The notes beneath the pieces are model-generated. The model did no database searches and was not told where the DNA came from. It saw only the letters and a program-made list of their open reading frames with translations. Below are positions 15,197 to 22,687 of a stretch of 39,443 nucleotides of DNA, piece by piece. Location of the stretch: positions 1 to 39,443 of the forward strand of contig JAFUBV010000001.1 in the NCBI GenBank assembly GCA_017460025.1, given 5' to 3'. Numbering within the stretch: the stretch's first letter is position 1; each line of letters opens with the position of its first letter. A program made the translations under genes and the position numbers. The DNA comes from Methanobrevibacter sp. GTDB taxonomy: Archaea > Methanobacteriota > Methanobacteria > Methanobacteriales > Methanobacteriaceae.

Positions 15197-15346
15197 TCAC
15201 CTTTCCATTCTATATTTAAATCCTATCTTATCACTAGTTGTATCTGCTTGACGGTTAATTTTATCATGCCTTTTACATGAACTGTTTAATGGGTTTGCAT
15301 TAAAATATTGGTGATATGTTGCATCACAGAATAATCTTTTTTTCAT
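15197..15346 (-). CDS. Small Cys/His protein (49 aa)
   Basis: I read this gene by eye. ATG 15346 has GGAGTGG upstream. It encodes 49 aa starting MKKRLFCDATYH and ends at a TGA overlapping the next gene's ribosome site. A C-x4-H pair and a C-x2-H pair (SSCKRH) could bind zinc. The tight overlap with the flanking genes supports it. Confidence 0.6.
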   Translation of the reverse strand: MKKRLFCDATYHQYFNANPLNSSCKRHDKINRQADTTSDKIGFKYRMER

Positions 15347-15657
15347 AATTCCACTCCTTTTTCATATTCACTGTATAATTCATTTAGTTCATCTAATAAA
15401 CTTATTATTTTAGAATCATCTTTATATTTCTTATATAATGTTTCTATTGCTTGTTCATAGCAGTTACTGTATGCTAGGTTGGTGAATGCTCTTTTTCTCC
15501 ATTTGTCACGTGATTCTAGTAAATAGTTGTTGGATGTGATGTTGTGTATTTTGCCGGCGAATTTTTCATTTGCTTGTTGATCCATATCTTGGATGAATCG
15601 TGTTAATGTTTTTTCACTTGCATTATGGTAGTTTAGTTCGATTAGTAAGGTTTTCAT
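15343..15657 (-). CDS. Hypothetical early protein
   Basis: 104 aa, helical and soluble, with an acidic C-terminal helix (LLDELNELYSEYEKG). Its TGA overlaps the next gene's start. No family recognised. Confidence 0.65.
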   Translation of the reverse strand: MKTLLIELNYHNASEKTLTRFIQDMDQQANEKFAGKIHNITSNNYLLESRDKWRKRAFTNLAYSNCYEQAIETLYKKYKDDSKIISLLDELNELYSEYEKGVEL

Positions 15658-15659
15658 TT

Positions 15660-16205
15660 TTATTCTCCATATTTTATGTCGTATCTGTCAAGTATTCTTT
15701 TTAACTCTTTATTTTCTTGTTTTAATTCTTTGTTTTCTTTTTTTAATTCTCGTAATCTATCTGACACATCATATTCTTTTACTTCGGAATAAAATAATTC
15801 TTTAAGTGCTTTTTTTATTTCACCATCAGTATTATCAATAAATTCTTTTATTGTAAGAATACGATTATTAATTTCTTTTTCTCTTATTTCAGATAATTGT
15901 TTATACCGTTCTGAACTTTTTTTTAACTGCTCATTTTCTTTTTCTAATTCTTTAATTCTTTCACTTGCTTTATCAGACCAATATTTGCACCCATCATATA
16001 AATCAACAATGGCTTGATTTTGGTCATTAAGAAATACTACTAATTGTGCTACAAATTGTTGAGCATTCAAATCATTATGTTTCAATACAATCACATCACC
16101 ACTACGATTCTCTTTCACACCGATTTCATCATCATAATCCAATATTATTGTAAATCTGTCTTCTACTTTTTTTCTACCAACAAACAATCGTTTATTTTCA
16201 GTCAT
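15660..16205 (-). CDS. Two-part protein with C-terminal coiled coil
   Basis: 181 aa. Residues 1-70 form a mixed domain (RFTIILDYDDEIGV...DVIVLKHNDLNAQQFVAQLVVFLND). From 75 to the end it is a Glu/Lys coiled coil with a break near 120-150. Its ATG overlaps the stop of the 50-aa gene before it. Similar small-domain-plus-coiled-coil proteins recur in methanobacterial genomes, but I know no function. Confidence 0.7.
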   Translation of the reverse strand: MTENKRLFVGRKKVEDRFTIILDYDDEIGVKENRSGDVIVLKHNDLNAQQFVAQLVVFLNDQNQAIVDLYDGCKYWSDKASERIKELEKENEQLKKSSERYKQLSEIREKEINNRILTIKEFIDNTDGEIKKALKELFYSEVKEYDVSDRLRELKKENKELKQENKELKRILDRYDIKYGE

Positions 16206-16354
16206 TCCACATCACCCTTTAACTGTTTAATTTTTTTATCTTGAAAATTGAGTAATATTGCTATTTGTTCAAATGTAACTGGCATTACTACTTCCTTATC
16301 ATCATCAAATAACATAATTGCTTCTTTTGTAACTTCAAATGAATATCTACTCAT
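16202..16354 (-). CDS. Small protein (50 aa)
   Basis: ATG 16354 overlaps the upstream stop (ATGA) and its own TGA overlaps the next ATG. It encodes a 50-aa soluble protein beginning MSRYSFEVTKEA with VMPVTFEQIAILLNFQDKK in the second half. Double ATGA coupling is the main support. Confidence 0.6.
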   Translation of the reverse strand: MSRYSFEVTKEAIMLFDDDKEVVMPVTFEQIAILLNFQDKKIKQLKGDVE

Positions 16355-16503
16355 TCAGAATCACCTTTTTCTTCAAAAACACTATTAACAAAAGCATTAT
16401 ATTCCTCAGGCAACCTACCTGCAATCAATTCACCTTTTCGTTGAGCGATGAATAAATCAGGAGCATCTACTTCAATATGAATCGTAATATGATATTTACT
16501 CAT
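16351..16503 (-). CDS. Small protein (50 aa)
   Basis: ATG 16503 overlaps the stop of the gene before it, and its TGA overlaps the next gene's ATG. It encodes 50 aa starting MSKYHITIHIEVDAPDLF with a second half rich in Glu. The first residues resemble those of the neighbouring 50-aa gene (MSRYSFEV), so the two may be diverged duplicates. Confidence 0.6.
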   Translation of the reverse strand: MSKYHITIHIEVDAPDLFIAQRKGELIAGRLPEEYNAFVNSVFEEKGDSE

Positions 16504-16829
16504 TCTGAATCACCATATTCTCTTTTTAACTCTTCCATTCTCATCAAATCACATTTATTGATTGCTTTTATGCAATCGTGAATGAATGATAAGTCTTTAT
16601 TGTCCAATTCATTTAATAATCTACAATAATCTACTTTTGATTCTGCACCTGCGAAATCAACACTTAATAATTTGTATGTTAATTCTTGTATGGTCATTAA
16701 TGTGTCATCACAAGCAGTACAACACTTGTTTAATTCATTAATTGTTTCATTTTGTTCATTTAACAGATTAGTTATTTGTAGTACAGTCATTTCCCGTACA
16801 TTATCCGTCCTATATAGTTTTTTAGTCAT
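16500..16829 (-). CDS. Hypothetical early protein with Cys cluster
   Basis: 109 aa, helical. CCTACDDTL (36-44) plus C69 and C92 may bind metal or form disulfides. Ribosome site GGAGG precedes ATG 16829. Coupled by 4-bp overlaps to both neighbours. No family recognised. Confidence 0.65.
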   Translation of the reverse strand: MTKKLYRTDNVREMTVLQITNLLNEQNETINELNKCCTACDDTLMTIQELTYKLLSVDFAGAESKVDYCRLLNELDNKDLSFIHDCIKAINKCDLMRMEELKREYGDSE

Positions 16830-17116
16830 TCAGAATCCTCCCCACATTTTCCAAAATATTTGATAAACATTTTTTCTATTTTTTCAAAATCATCTTCAGA
16901 AATATGTGTATTTAACATTAAGGGTCTTGTTCTAAGTTGTTCTTCATATAATTTATTGGATAAGTCGTTTAATTCATCAACTATCCTTTCGCCAATACTT
17001 TTATGGTCTAAACTTAATGCTCCAAGTTTCCTGTCTCTTGTTTTCTCACGGATTACTAAACAATCGCCTTCTTGACACTTATAAAGCCTTATTTCGTATT
17101 CTTGTTTTTCAGTCAT
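16826..17116 (-). CDS. Hypothetical early protein
   Basis: 96 aa. An N-terminal strand region (EIRLYKCQEGDCLVIRE) is followed by helices. Ribosome site GAGGTGA. 4-bp overlaps on both sides. Unknown function. Confidence 0.65.
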   Translation of the reverse strand: MTEKQEYEIRLYKCQEGDCLVIREKTRDRKLGALSLDHKSIGERIVDELNDLSNKLYEEQLRTRPLMLNTHISEDDFEKIEKMFIKYFGKCGEDSE

Positions 17117-17640
17117 TTTCTTTTCACCTCTTCAAAACATTCACAAGCTTCACCTAAAGGATTAATATTCATATACCTTAAATCAGCCATACCTCTGCCA
17201 TGACAACCTCCAGGATACTTTTTATTATTCACAGTCCAAGAATACCATTCACAATTACCATGAATCCTTAATAAACCATCAGATTTTTTATTAAAATCAA
17301 GATTATCGTCTTTAAGATATTTATCATTTAACTCTTCCTCATCAACAAGAATAACTTCATGCAACATACCATCATGCTCAAAAAAATCAACTAAACCAAC
17401 ATTTTTAACCTTTAATAATTTAGCTATTAATGTATGGCTTGTTTTCTCATGATTCCATTCATCTTTTTTTAAATTGAAATCTAAAGCATAATATTCTTTT
17501 TCACCAATATTTACTCTTGAAACTTCATCTACACAGAATCCATTTTTTATTAAATGTTCTCGTAATTGTCCCGTTAATCTATAATTAATATTATATTCAG
17601 GGTCGGTTGGATAGATGATTGCAGTATTATCAAATAACAT
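17113..17640 (-). CDS. Hypothetical early protein
   Basis: 175 aa, mixed alpha/beta, soluble. The C-terminal part has a Cys/His/Gly-rich stretch (HGNCEW, PGGCHGRGMADLRYM, CECF) that could be a metal site. Ribosome site GGAGG. Not recognised. Confidence 0.65.
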   Translation of the reverse strand: MLFDNTAIIYPTDPEYNINYRLTGQLREHLIKNGFCVDEVSRVNIGEKEYYALDFNLKKDEWNHEKTSHTLIAKLLKVKNVGLVDFFEHDGMLHEVILVDEEELNDKYLKDDNLDFNKKSDGLLRIHGNCEWYSWTVNNKKYPGGCHGRGMADLRYMNINPLGEACECFEEVKRK

Positions 17641-17643
17641 TTT

Positions 17644-18006
17644 CTAATCCTCCACATATGCAGTAAATGGTATGTAAATCATGAAATATTCCACACCATC
17701 CTCAAAATGATTAAAATGAAGTTTTATTTTCTCATCCCCATTTATCATAGCTGCATCAACAACACTATGAACAATACTTAAAACATCAACTACTTGGTTT
17801 TTTGGTGGACGATATGGTAATTCAACTGACTCAACCATTTTAAATTTCAAATAAACCCCATGTATATCATAATAGCTACCATAGATTGTATAATATGGTC
17901 CTATTTTACGATTTATTTTTCTGGTTAACCATTTCACTTTTTTATCTAGTTCCTCGGATAGTTCATTGCATTTTTTCCCGATGAATCTTGCGGATTTACG
18001 AGTCAT
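17644..18006 (-). CDS. Hypothetical early protein
   Basis: 120 aa. A basic helical N-terminus (1-35) precedes a beta-rich region, and aromatic residues are frequent (YYTIYGSYYDIHGVY). Ribosome site GGAGGTGGG, and its ATG overlaps the stop of the Cys-rich gene upstream. Unknown. Confidence 0.65.
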   Translation of the reverse strand: MTRKSARFIGKKCNELSEELDKKVKWLTRKINRKIGPYYTIYGSYYDIHGVYLKFKMVESVELPYRPPKNQVVDVLSIVHSVVDAAMINGDEKIKLHFNHFEDGVEYFMIYIPFTAYVED

Positions 18007-18290
18007 TTTACTTTCCCACCTCCTTCCTCAGGACAACTTTTTTTAGGGAAATTATTAAAACCTACTTTTTCTAAGTATTCTAATGCTTTCTTGTCTGCAC
18101 ATTCCCAACTTTCACAGTAATGTTCATGTTTTAAGAAATATGATAATATACTCATTGGTCTTAAAACAATATCCTGGCAATGTGGTGCGTAACCTCTAGT
18201 GATTTTTTCTTGTTTCAATAAACAAGTACCTTCAGGTTTTGATGGATCATCATACTTGAAGTAAACACAATGTAAATGTCTATCAGTCAT
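18003..18290 (-). CDS. Cys/His-rich small protein
   Basis: 95 aa from ATG 18290, which has GAGGA eight bases upstream; a TTG at 18305 is less likely. Cysteines and histidines are spread through it (HLHCVYF, GTCLL, HCQD, HEHYCESWEC, SCPEEGGG), suggesting a zinc-binding fold. Its ribosome site lies inside the end of the DUF4406-like gene. Function unknown. Confidence 0.65.
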   Translation of the reverse strand: MTDRHLHCVYFKYDDPSKPEGTCLLKQEKITRGYAPHCQDIVLRPMSILSYFLKHEHYCESWECADKKALEYLEKVGFNNFPKKSCPEEGGGKVK

Positions 18291-18291
18291 A

Positions 18292-18720
18292 TTAATATTC
18301 CTCAAAATCTTTACAATTTTTAACTGGTTCTTTATGTCCTTCCAGGCATCCGAAGGATAATCCTTTTTCCCAATCTATTTTGTCATTATTGTGGATGCAG
18401 AATTTACAATCGGATTCCAAATATGTGACAGGTACATGGTATGCTTTGGCTATTGCATGTTCTAATCTGCAGCCCCTGGCATGTTGCCACCCATAACCCA
18501 TTGCAAGAACATCCGCCATACTCATGAATAATATTGATTCAGCGAAGCATTCTAGGTCAGATTTATTCTCATGATCTTCAATTACTGTAGCCATTATCTC
18601 ACAATTATCATTGAATTTATCAAATAATTGGTTGGCCATTTCATTTCTTTCTTTATCAATTTCTTCTTTTGTTTTACCATTCATTGGTGAGCTTAACATT
18701 ATTTTTAATTTCTCAGCCAT
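18292..18720 (-). CDS. DUF4406-like protein (nucleoside deoxyribosyltransferase fold)
   Basis: 142 aa from ATG 18720, which overlaps the stop of the 42-aa gene before it. Residues 5-95 match the DUF4406 pattern: KIMLSSPMNGKTKEEI, then SILFMSMADVLAMGYGW, ARGCRLEHAIAKAYHVPVTYLE. This fold is related to nucleoside 2-deoxyribosyltransferases, with a conserved acidic residue in the RGCxxEHA segment. The C-terminal 40 residues add a Cys/His unit (CKFC...CLEGH...NCKDF). It may act on nucleotides or ADP-ribose-like signals; the substrate is not known. Confidence 0.7.
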   Translation of the reverse strand: MAEKLKIMLSSPMNGKTKEEIDKERNEMANQLFDKFNDNCEIMATVIEDHENKSDLECFAESILFMSMADVLAMGYGWQHARGCRLEHAIAKAYHVPVTYLESDCKFCIHNNDKIDWEKGLSFGCLEGHKEPVKNCKDFEEY

Positions 18721-18841
18721 CCATATCACCACTAATTTTATCAACTACTTCTTTTAATCTTGTAAAATTGCTTTTCAACCTTTTCTTTTCATATTCCATT
18801 ATTCTTTTCATTTCATCTTCATCAGGAGGATAATATTTCAT
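18713..18841 (-). CDS. Small basic coiled-coil protein (42 aa)
   Basis: ATG 18841 lies just after the stop of the 28-aa gene, with no clear ribosome site of its own. It encodes 42 aa starting MKYYPPDEDEMK with a charged helix. Its TGA overlaps the ATG of the DUF4406-like gene. Coupling on both sides is the evidence. Confidence 0.5.
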   Translation of the reverse strand: MKYYPPDEDEMKRIMEYEKKRLKSNFTRLKEVVDKISGDMDG

Positions 18842-18928
18842 TCAAATGTTAATCTCTTCTTTTCTACAGAAAAAATGAAATAATCCTGTGCACATATTCA
18901 TACAAGCACGATATAATTCCCAATCCAT
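18842..18928 (-). CDS. Micro-protein (28 aa)
   Basis: ATG 18928 has a strong ribosome site (GGGAGG, 7 nt away). It encodes 28 aa with three Cys and an aromatic cluster (GLFHFFC). It lies three bases after the upstream gene and ends next to the following start. It could be a leader that couples translation rather than a functional protein. Confidence 0.45.
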   Translation of the reverse strand: MDWELYRACMNMCTGLFHFFCRKEEINI

Positions 18929-18930
18929 TT

Positions 18931-19173
18931 TTATTCCTCCCAATGATTTAAAACTTCATTTAAATTTAAAATCATCTTACCCTCGATAATTTTAGGATTA
19001 TACCCTGCTAATCTACGAAGTAACACTTGTACTTGTTCTTCTGAAGCATTACTAATATCTAATTCTGCGAATTCACCAACCCACCAATCAATATCATCAT
19101 CTTTTAATGTGAATTGTGCTGTTTTTGATAGGAATGTTAATTCATCGCAGAATAATATAACACTACAAGCCAT
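18931..19173 (-). CDS. Hypothetical early protein
   Basis: 80 aa. A hydrophobic N-terminus (MACSVILFCDELTFL) precedes an acidic soluble domain with DDIDWWVGEF. Its ATG overlaps the preceding stop by one base. Not recognised. Confidence 0.6.
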   Translation of the reverse strand: MACSVILFCDELTFLSKTAQFTLKDDDIDWWVGEFAELDISNASEEQVQVLLRRLAGYNPKIIEGKMILNLNEVLNHWEE

Positions 19174-19496
19174 TATTTTATTCCCCCTATTTTGTTTTTA
19201 TAATCTACTTTCTCCAAGATAATATCCAAAGTAATAAACATCACATCAAAATCAATATTACCTGAATTCAATGCAGAATCACATAACCTATAAATTTCTG
19301 CTTGTAAGTTATTGTCTTTGATTATTGCATTGATTAAATCCCCAATTTCTTCTTCATATTCAGTTAATTTATTGTCTTGTTGGTTTAATATATCGCAGAC
19401 TTCATCAACACTTAGATAGTTATTGTCTTCATCCGCAATTTGACCTAGTTCCTCTGTTTCCCATTCCACATGATATTTATCAGTCATTTTTATCAT
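19173..19496 (-). CDS. Hypothetical acidic protein
   Basis: 107 aa from ATG 19496 or 104 aa from ATG 19487; neither has a strong ribosome site, and both lie inside the end of the gene before it. The middle is Glu/Asp/Asn-rich and helical (VDEVCDILNQQDNKLTEYEEE), similar in style to the 16500-16829 protein. Unknown. Confidence 0.6.
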   Translation of the reverse strand: MIKMTDKYHVEWETEELGQIADEDNNYLSVDEVCDILNQQDNKLTEYEEEIGDLINAIIKDNNLQAEIYRLCDSALNSGNIDFDVMFITLDIILEKVDYKNKIGGIK

Positions 19497-19797
19497 TCTC
19501 GGAATCTTTTTTTAGTAATTCTTTGAAATCTAATCTCCAACTGTTTTTAAACTCAGGATTATCTGCAACATATAAACCATCAATACTGGTTAATTCATGT
19601 TCATATGATTTATTACGTTTCTCAAGAGTGTGAGAATAATAGGCTAATTTAATAATGATTTTGCCCGTAATCTCATTACTTTCTAATAAAGATTTAATCA
19701 TTTTACTGTTTAGTTTATCGGATATTATGAATCCTAAGCTTATTCCACATATGAATATTAACATGAAACTTATTCCTTGCATTATTGGTTCAATCAT
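19480..19797 (-). CDS. Membrane-anchored protein with one N-terminal TM segment
   Basis: 105 aa. Residues 7-26 form a hydrophobic membrane anchor (GISFMLIFICGISLGFIIS), followed by a soluble charged region. Ribosome site AGAGGTG. This topology would place the domain on the inner face of the membrane, as in some superinfection-exclusion proteins, but no family is recognised. Confidence 0.6.
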   Translation of the reverse strand: MIEPIMQGISFMLIFICGISLGFIISDKLNSKMIKSLLESNEITGKIIIKLAYYSHTLEKRNKSYEHELTSIDGLYVADNPEFKNSWRLDFKELLKKDSENDKND

Positions 19798-19844
19798 AAT
19801 TTTACACCTCTCCTTTAAAAAAATAATAAATAATGGAATTTTTT

Positions 19845-20099
19845 TTATAAGTAAACTCCATTAATTATAACAAATAACTTACCAGGACCACTAAACACAC
19901 CATCATCATAATTTTTGAATTGTACTTTAATCTGATCCAAAGGCACATCTAAAACATTACCCAGTAACCATTTTGATGGTACAAAATTATGTTCTTCTGC
20001 TTTGAAATGTGCTCTAAGATTATTATTTTTTTTAGTTACGTGTACTGTGATATTTGGAAAAATATCTAATAATTTCATTGCTAATTCGCCTTCATTCAT
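19845..20099 (-). CDS. Hypothetical early protein
   Basis: 84 aa, beta-rich and soluble (NITVHVTKKNNNLRAHF). Ribosome site GGAGGTAG. A 47-bp gap follows it, large for this operon. Unknown function. Confidence 0.6.
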   Translation of the reverse strand: MNEGELAMKLLDIFPNITVHVTKKNNNLRAHFKAEEHNFVPSKWLLGNVLDVPLDQIKVQFKNYDDGVFSGPGKLFVIINGVYL

Positions 20100-20106
20100 A
20101 AATATT

Positions 20107-20316
20107 CTACCTCCATTTCATTAATATTTCATCTACTAATTCGCTGAATTTTTTATCTGGATTTTCTTCTATTTTTGTTAACATTTTAACTACTTCATCT
20201 CTTGTGAATGCTCGCATTGTTAATTTTAATATTGTTAACATGTTTTGTATGCGTAGTTCCTGCTTAACTTCTTGTAGTTCTTTTTTAATTTGATTTAAGT
20301 TATAGGATTCTTTCAT
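20107..20316 (-). CDS. Small helical protein
   Basis: 69 aa, almost entirely helical: residues 1-35 look like a coiled coil, followed by RAFTRDEVVKMLTKIEENPDKKFSEL. Ribosome site GGAGG lies in the spacer from the preceding gene. Unknown. Confidence 0.6.
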   Translation of the reverse strand: MKESYNLNQIKKELQEVKQELRIQNMLTILKLTMRAFTRDEVVKMLTKIEENPDKKFSELVDEILMKWR

Positions 20317-20320
20317 TATT

Positions 20321-20503
20321 TTATTCCTCCATGCAGTCTTCTAAGTAGGTATGGTCTACTAATATTATTTTTTCATTGTTTAGTGGGCTTTTTAGTATGT
20401 CCACTAGTTTGGATTCATATTGTTTTATGCCGATTTTTACTTGGGCATTATCTGGGCATTGTTCCAGATATTTTTTTAGTTGTTTTACTGTTAGTGGTTT
20501 CAT
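20321..20503 (-). CDS. Small early protein (VKQLKKYLEQCPDNAQVKI motif)
   Basis: 60 aa. Its start, L-x2-L-x2-Y-L-E-x-C-P-D-N-A-x-V-x-I, matches a common small phage protein pattern and resembles the N-termini of the 15000-15188 and 38255-38848 proteins. Its ATG overlaps the stop of the 58-aa gene, with GGGAGG upstream. Function unknown. Confidence 0.65.
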   Translation of the reverse strand: MKPLTVKQLKKYLEQCPDNAQVKIGIKQYESKLVDILKSPLNNEKIILVDHTYLEDCMEE

Positions 20504-20676
20504 TGCATCCTCCCTGTGCTGATTTGGATTATTGGATATCCATCAACAACTCCATCATCATTATTATTTTTTTGTTTAGGTCTTGGCAGATGTAAATCTG
20601 CTACGTTTATATAGAATGGATTCCTTGTTAAAGGACCATTTCTATTATAATTTCTTCTAATTTTATAAGCCACCAT
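20500..20676 (-). CDS. Small basic protein (58 aa)
   Basis: ATG 20676 follows the RHH gene's stop by five bases. It encodes a 58-aa basic, Asn/Arg-rich protein (YKIRRNYNRNGPLTRNPF) and ends on a TGA overlapping the next ATG. No family recognised. Confidence 0.55.
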   Translation of the reverse strand: MVAYKIRRNYNRNGPLTRNPFYINVADLHLPRPKQKNNNDDGVVDGYPIIQISTGRMQ

Positions 20677-20681
20677 AAAAG

Positions 20682-20837
20682 TTATTCTCCATTATATTTT
20701 TTTATATAATCAGTCATTGCTTCAGTTATGGCTTCTTTAAACCATCCACGATTGAAGCTTTTGCTGCATGCTATTGTTCTGAATTCAACATATGTTTCTG
20801 TGGGTACTCCTACAGTAAACCTGATATCATCAGACAT
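20682..20837 (-). CDS. Ribbon-helix-helix-like protein (51 aa)
   Basis: ATG 20837 has GGGAGG eight bases upstream. The 51-aa protein begins with a beta strand (DIRFTVGVP) and then two helices (ETYVEFRTIACSKSF, RGWFKEAITEAMTDYIKKY), the layout of RHH/CopG DNA-binding proteins that dimerise through the strand. It may regulate the early operon. The fold is inferred from pattern. Confidence 0.6.
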   Translation of the reverse strand: MSDDIRFTVGVPTETYVEFRTIACSKSFNRGWFKEAITEAMTDYIKKYNGE

Positions 20838-20838
20838 T

Positions 20839-21168
20839 TTATTTCCTCCCAAATTCTTTTAATATTCCATTAAAAACATCTTCATCATTTGGACCATATT
20901 TTTCACGATATTCGATATCATAAAAACTATTGAGTTCTTTTAAACTCATTCCGCTTCTGTAAACATTTCTCATAATTTTTTCGATAGTGTTTATTATTTG
21001 AAGATCATTTTTATTTCTTAGATAATTTTTATAATATTCCGTTTGTTTTAATGAAGTAGGGATAGATGGATTTTCAGATTCAAATTTGTCAACACCAAAT
21101 ATTGCTGATTCTTTTAATTCAGCTAATTCTTTTTTCATTGTTTCATAAAATTGTTCACTAGAAATCAT
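20839..21168 (-). CDS. Hypothetical early protein
   Basis: 109 aa, helical and charged. It ends one base before the RHH-like gene's start. Segments such as MSLKELNSFYDIEYREKYG suggest a soluble helical bundle. Unknown. Confidence 0.65.
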   Translation of the reverse strand: MISSEQFYETMKKELAELKESAIFGVDKFESENPSIPTSLKQTEYYKNYLRNKNDLQIINTIEKIMRNVYRSGMSLKELNSFYDIEYREKYGPNDEDVFNGILKEFGRK

Positions 21169-21176
21169 AAAATCGC

Positions 21177-22202
21177 CTATTTCATTATTTTATCACCAAT
21201 TAATTCATCAAGAGTAGATTGAGTATTCTTTAAAGAATAAGAATTATAATCTCGTATAAATTTAGCAAAAGTAAATGGGGTAACATCATTTTTACCATAA
21301 ATACTATGATATTTTTTATGACAATCATTACAAAGAGTTACACAATTACTATCTTCAATACGATAATCTAAATGGTCTTTATATCCATAGATATGATGGA
21401 CTTCTAACCCATGATTAATCTTTTCAGTATTATGATACCCACAACATTGGCAAGTAAAATTATCTCTTTCACGAACTCTCATTTTCATAGCCCTATATTC
21501 CGGATCATTTCTTGTTGGAGCAGTAACCTCTTTTTTCCATTCTTTAAGATTATCATATAATTCAAAACCAATTTTTCCTTTTTGTTTATATAAAGGTTCA
21601 TCACTCCATTGTAGAATATGTAATCCATCATATGAAGACTCTCCACCCACCATATCCTGTAATTCTATAATTCCTTCTTCTGAAAAGAAAAAATATATAT
21701 AATAATTGCATTTTTGAATCCCATAATTTAATAAAAATAATTGGAAATAAGGATTCATATTTTTAATAAACACAATATCATATTTTTTAACTTCATCAAA
21801 TATCTTAAAAATATCAAATTTACTATTAAAATACTCTTTTGCATCTATAAATAATGGATTAACATCAATATCTTCAAGAAAATGCTGAGTGGTATACCAT
21901 AATTCTTTACCTCTATGTTCATCACCTACAAAAGTATAAACTACATCCTTTTCCATTATTTCATTGTTTGATTCAGCATACATTAATCCATTAGTGTGTT
22001 TAAACCATTTTTCGTTATCAGGATTCCAATTATTCAATTTTCTATTAATTGCACCATTTATTCCTCCAAAGTATATCCCATAACTTTCTTTTTTAGATGA
22101 AGATTGAAAGAAATTATATAACCACTTTTCAAAAGGTCCTGGAAAATATACATCTATGAAATTTAATTTTCGTAATTTTTTATGTTTTTCTGCACTAACC
22201 AT
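21177..22202 (-). CDS. HNH endonuclease with large N-terminal domain
   Basis: 341 aa from ATG 22202, chosen because GGTGA lies five bases upstream. The C-terminal 100 residues form an HNH domain: RERDNFTCQCCG, GLEVHHIYGY (HH), NCVTLCNDCHKKYHSIYG, with two CxxC zinc pairs. The N-terminal 230 residues are a mixed alpha/beta domain I do not recognise, with an IVFIKNMNPYF strand-loop near 147. It could be a homing endonuclease, or a nuclease with a sensing domain. A second HNH gene lies 480 bp upstream. Confidence 0.75.
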   Translation of the reverse strand: MVSAEKHKKLRKLNFIDVYFPGPFEKWLYNFFQSSSKKESYGIYFGGINGAINRKLNNWNPDNEKWFKHTNGLMYAESNNEIMEKDVVYTFVGDEHRGKELWYTTQHFLEDIDVNPLFIDAKEYFNSKFDIFKIFDEVKKYDIVFIKNMNPYFQLFLLNYGIQKCNYYIYFFFSEEGIIELQDMVGGESSYDGLHILQWSDEPLYKQKGKIGFELYDNLKEWKKEVTAPTRNDPEYRAMKMRVRERDNFTCQCCGYHNTEKINHGLEVHHIYGYKDHLDYRIEDSNCVTLCNDCHKKYHSIYGKNDVTPFTFAKFIRDYNSYSLKNTQSTLDELIGDKIMK

Positions 22203-22226
22203 TTTTTTCACCAGCCCATTGAATGT

Positions 22227-22508
22227 TTACCATAAGTGATCCCAAGCTTTAGTCTTCACAACACCAACCTTCTCAGGATGAATATAACAATACTCACCAA
22301 AAGGATAACCCTGACTAGCACCATACTCAGTCAAAGCCTTATACCAGCCATGAAAACGGTCTAAATTAACAGACTTACTAATATAACCAATCATAATTAA
22401 CGCATTACGATAACTATGACCTTCATCCAAATGTGGTTTAATACGTTCAAATAATTCTTTCGTTTCTTGTTTTCTTTCGCTTGTAGATTGCTCTACTATT
22501 GTTATCAT
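22227..22508 (-). CDS. Small putative HTH protein
   Basis: 93 aa. It begins ITIVEQSTSERKQE, close to the start of the plus-strand protein at 36609-36845 (IKIITQSTKERNEE), and both continue into a short helical region with a possible HTH. So two copies of one family lie in opposite modules of the genome. Its ATG overlaps the upstream stop. Confidence 0.6.
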   Translation of the reverse strand: MITIVEQSTSERKQETKELFERIKPHLDEGHSYRNALIMIGYISKSVNLDRFHGWYKALTEYGASQGYPFGEYCYIHPEKVGVVKTKAWDHLW

Positions 22509-22687
22509 ACATTCACTCTCCTAGGTCTTCTTAATTTAATATCCTCATTTTTTCTAGCTTCCTGGAATAATCGGTAATATTTTGTTGATCCGATTCCAAG
22601 GAGTTTTTTTATTTTGTTTACACTGTAGCCTTTGTTGTAGTATTCAACAAAACGTGGATACAATTCATTAAAATAATCAGGAATCAT
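22505..22687 (-). CDS. Small HTH protein
   Basis: 60 aa. Residues 17-40 form a helix-turn-helix of resolvase/Sigma-like type (YSVNKIKKLLGIGSTKYYRLFQEA), with a basic tail (KLRRPRRVNV). 4-bp overlaps with both neighbours. Likely DNA-binding, perhaps for the HNH proteins around it. Confidence 0.65.
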   Translation of the reverse strand: MIPDYFNELYPRFVEYYNKGYSVNKIKKLLGIGSTKYYRLFQEARKNEDIKLRRPRRVNV

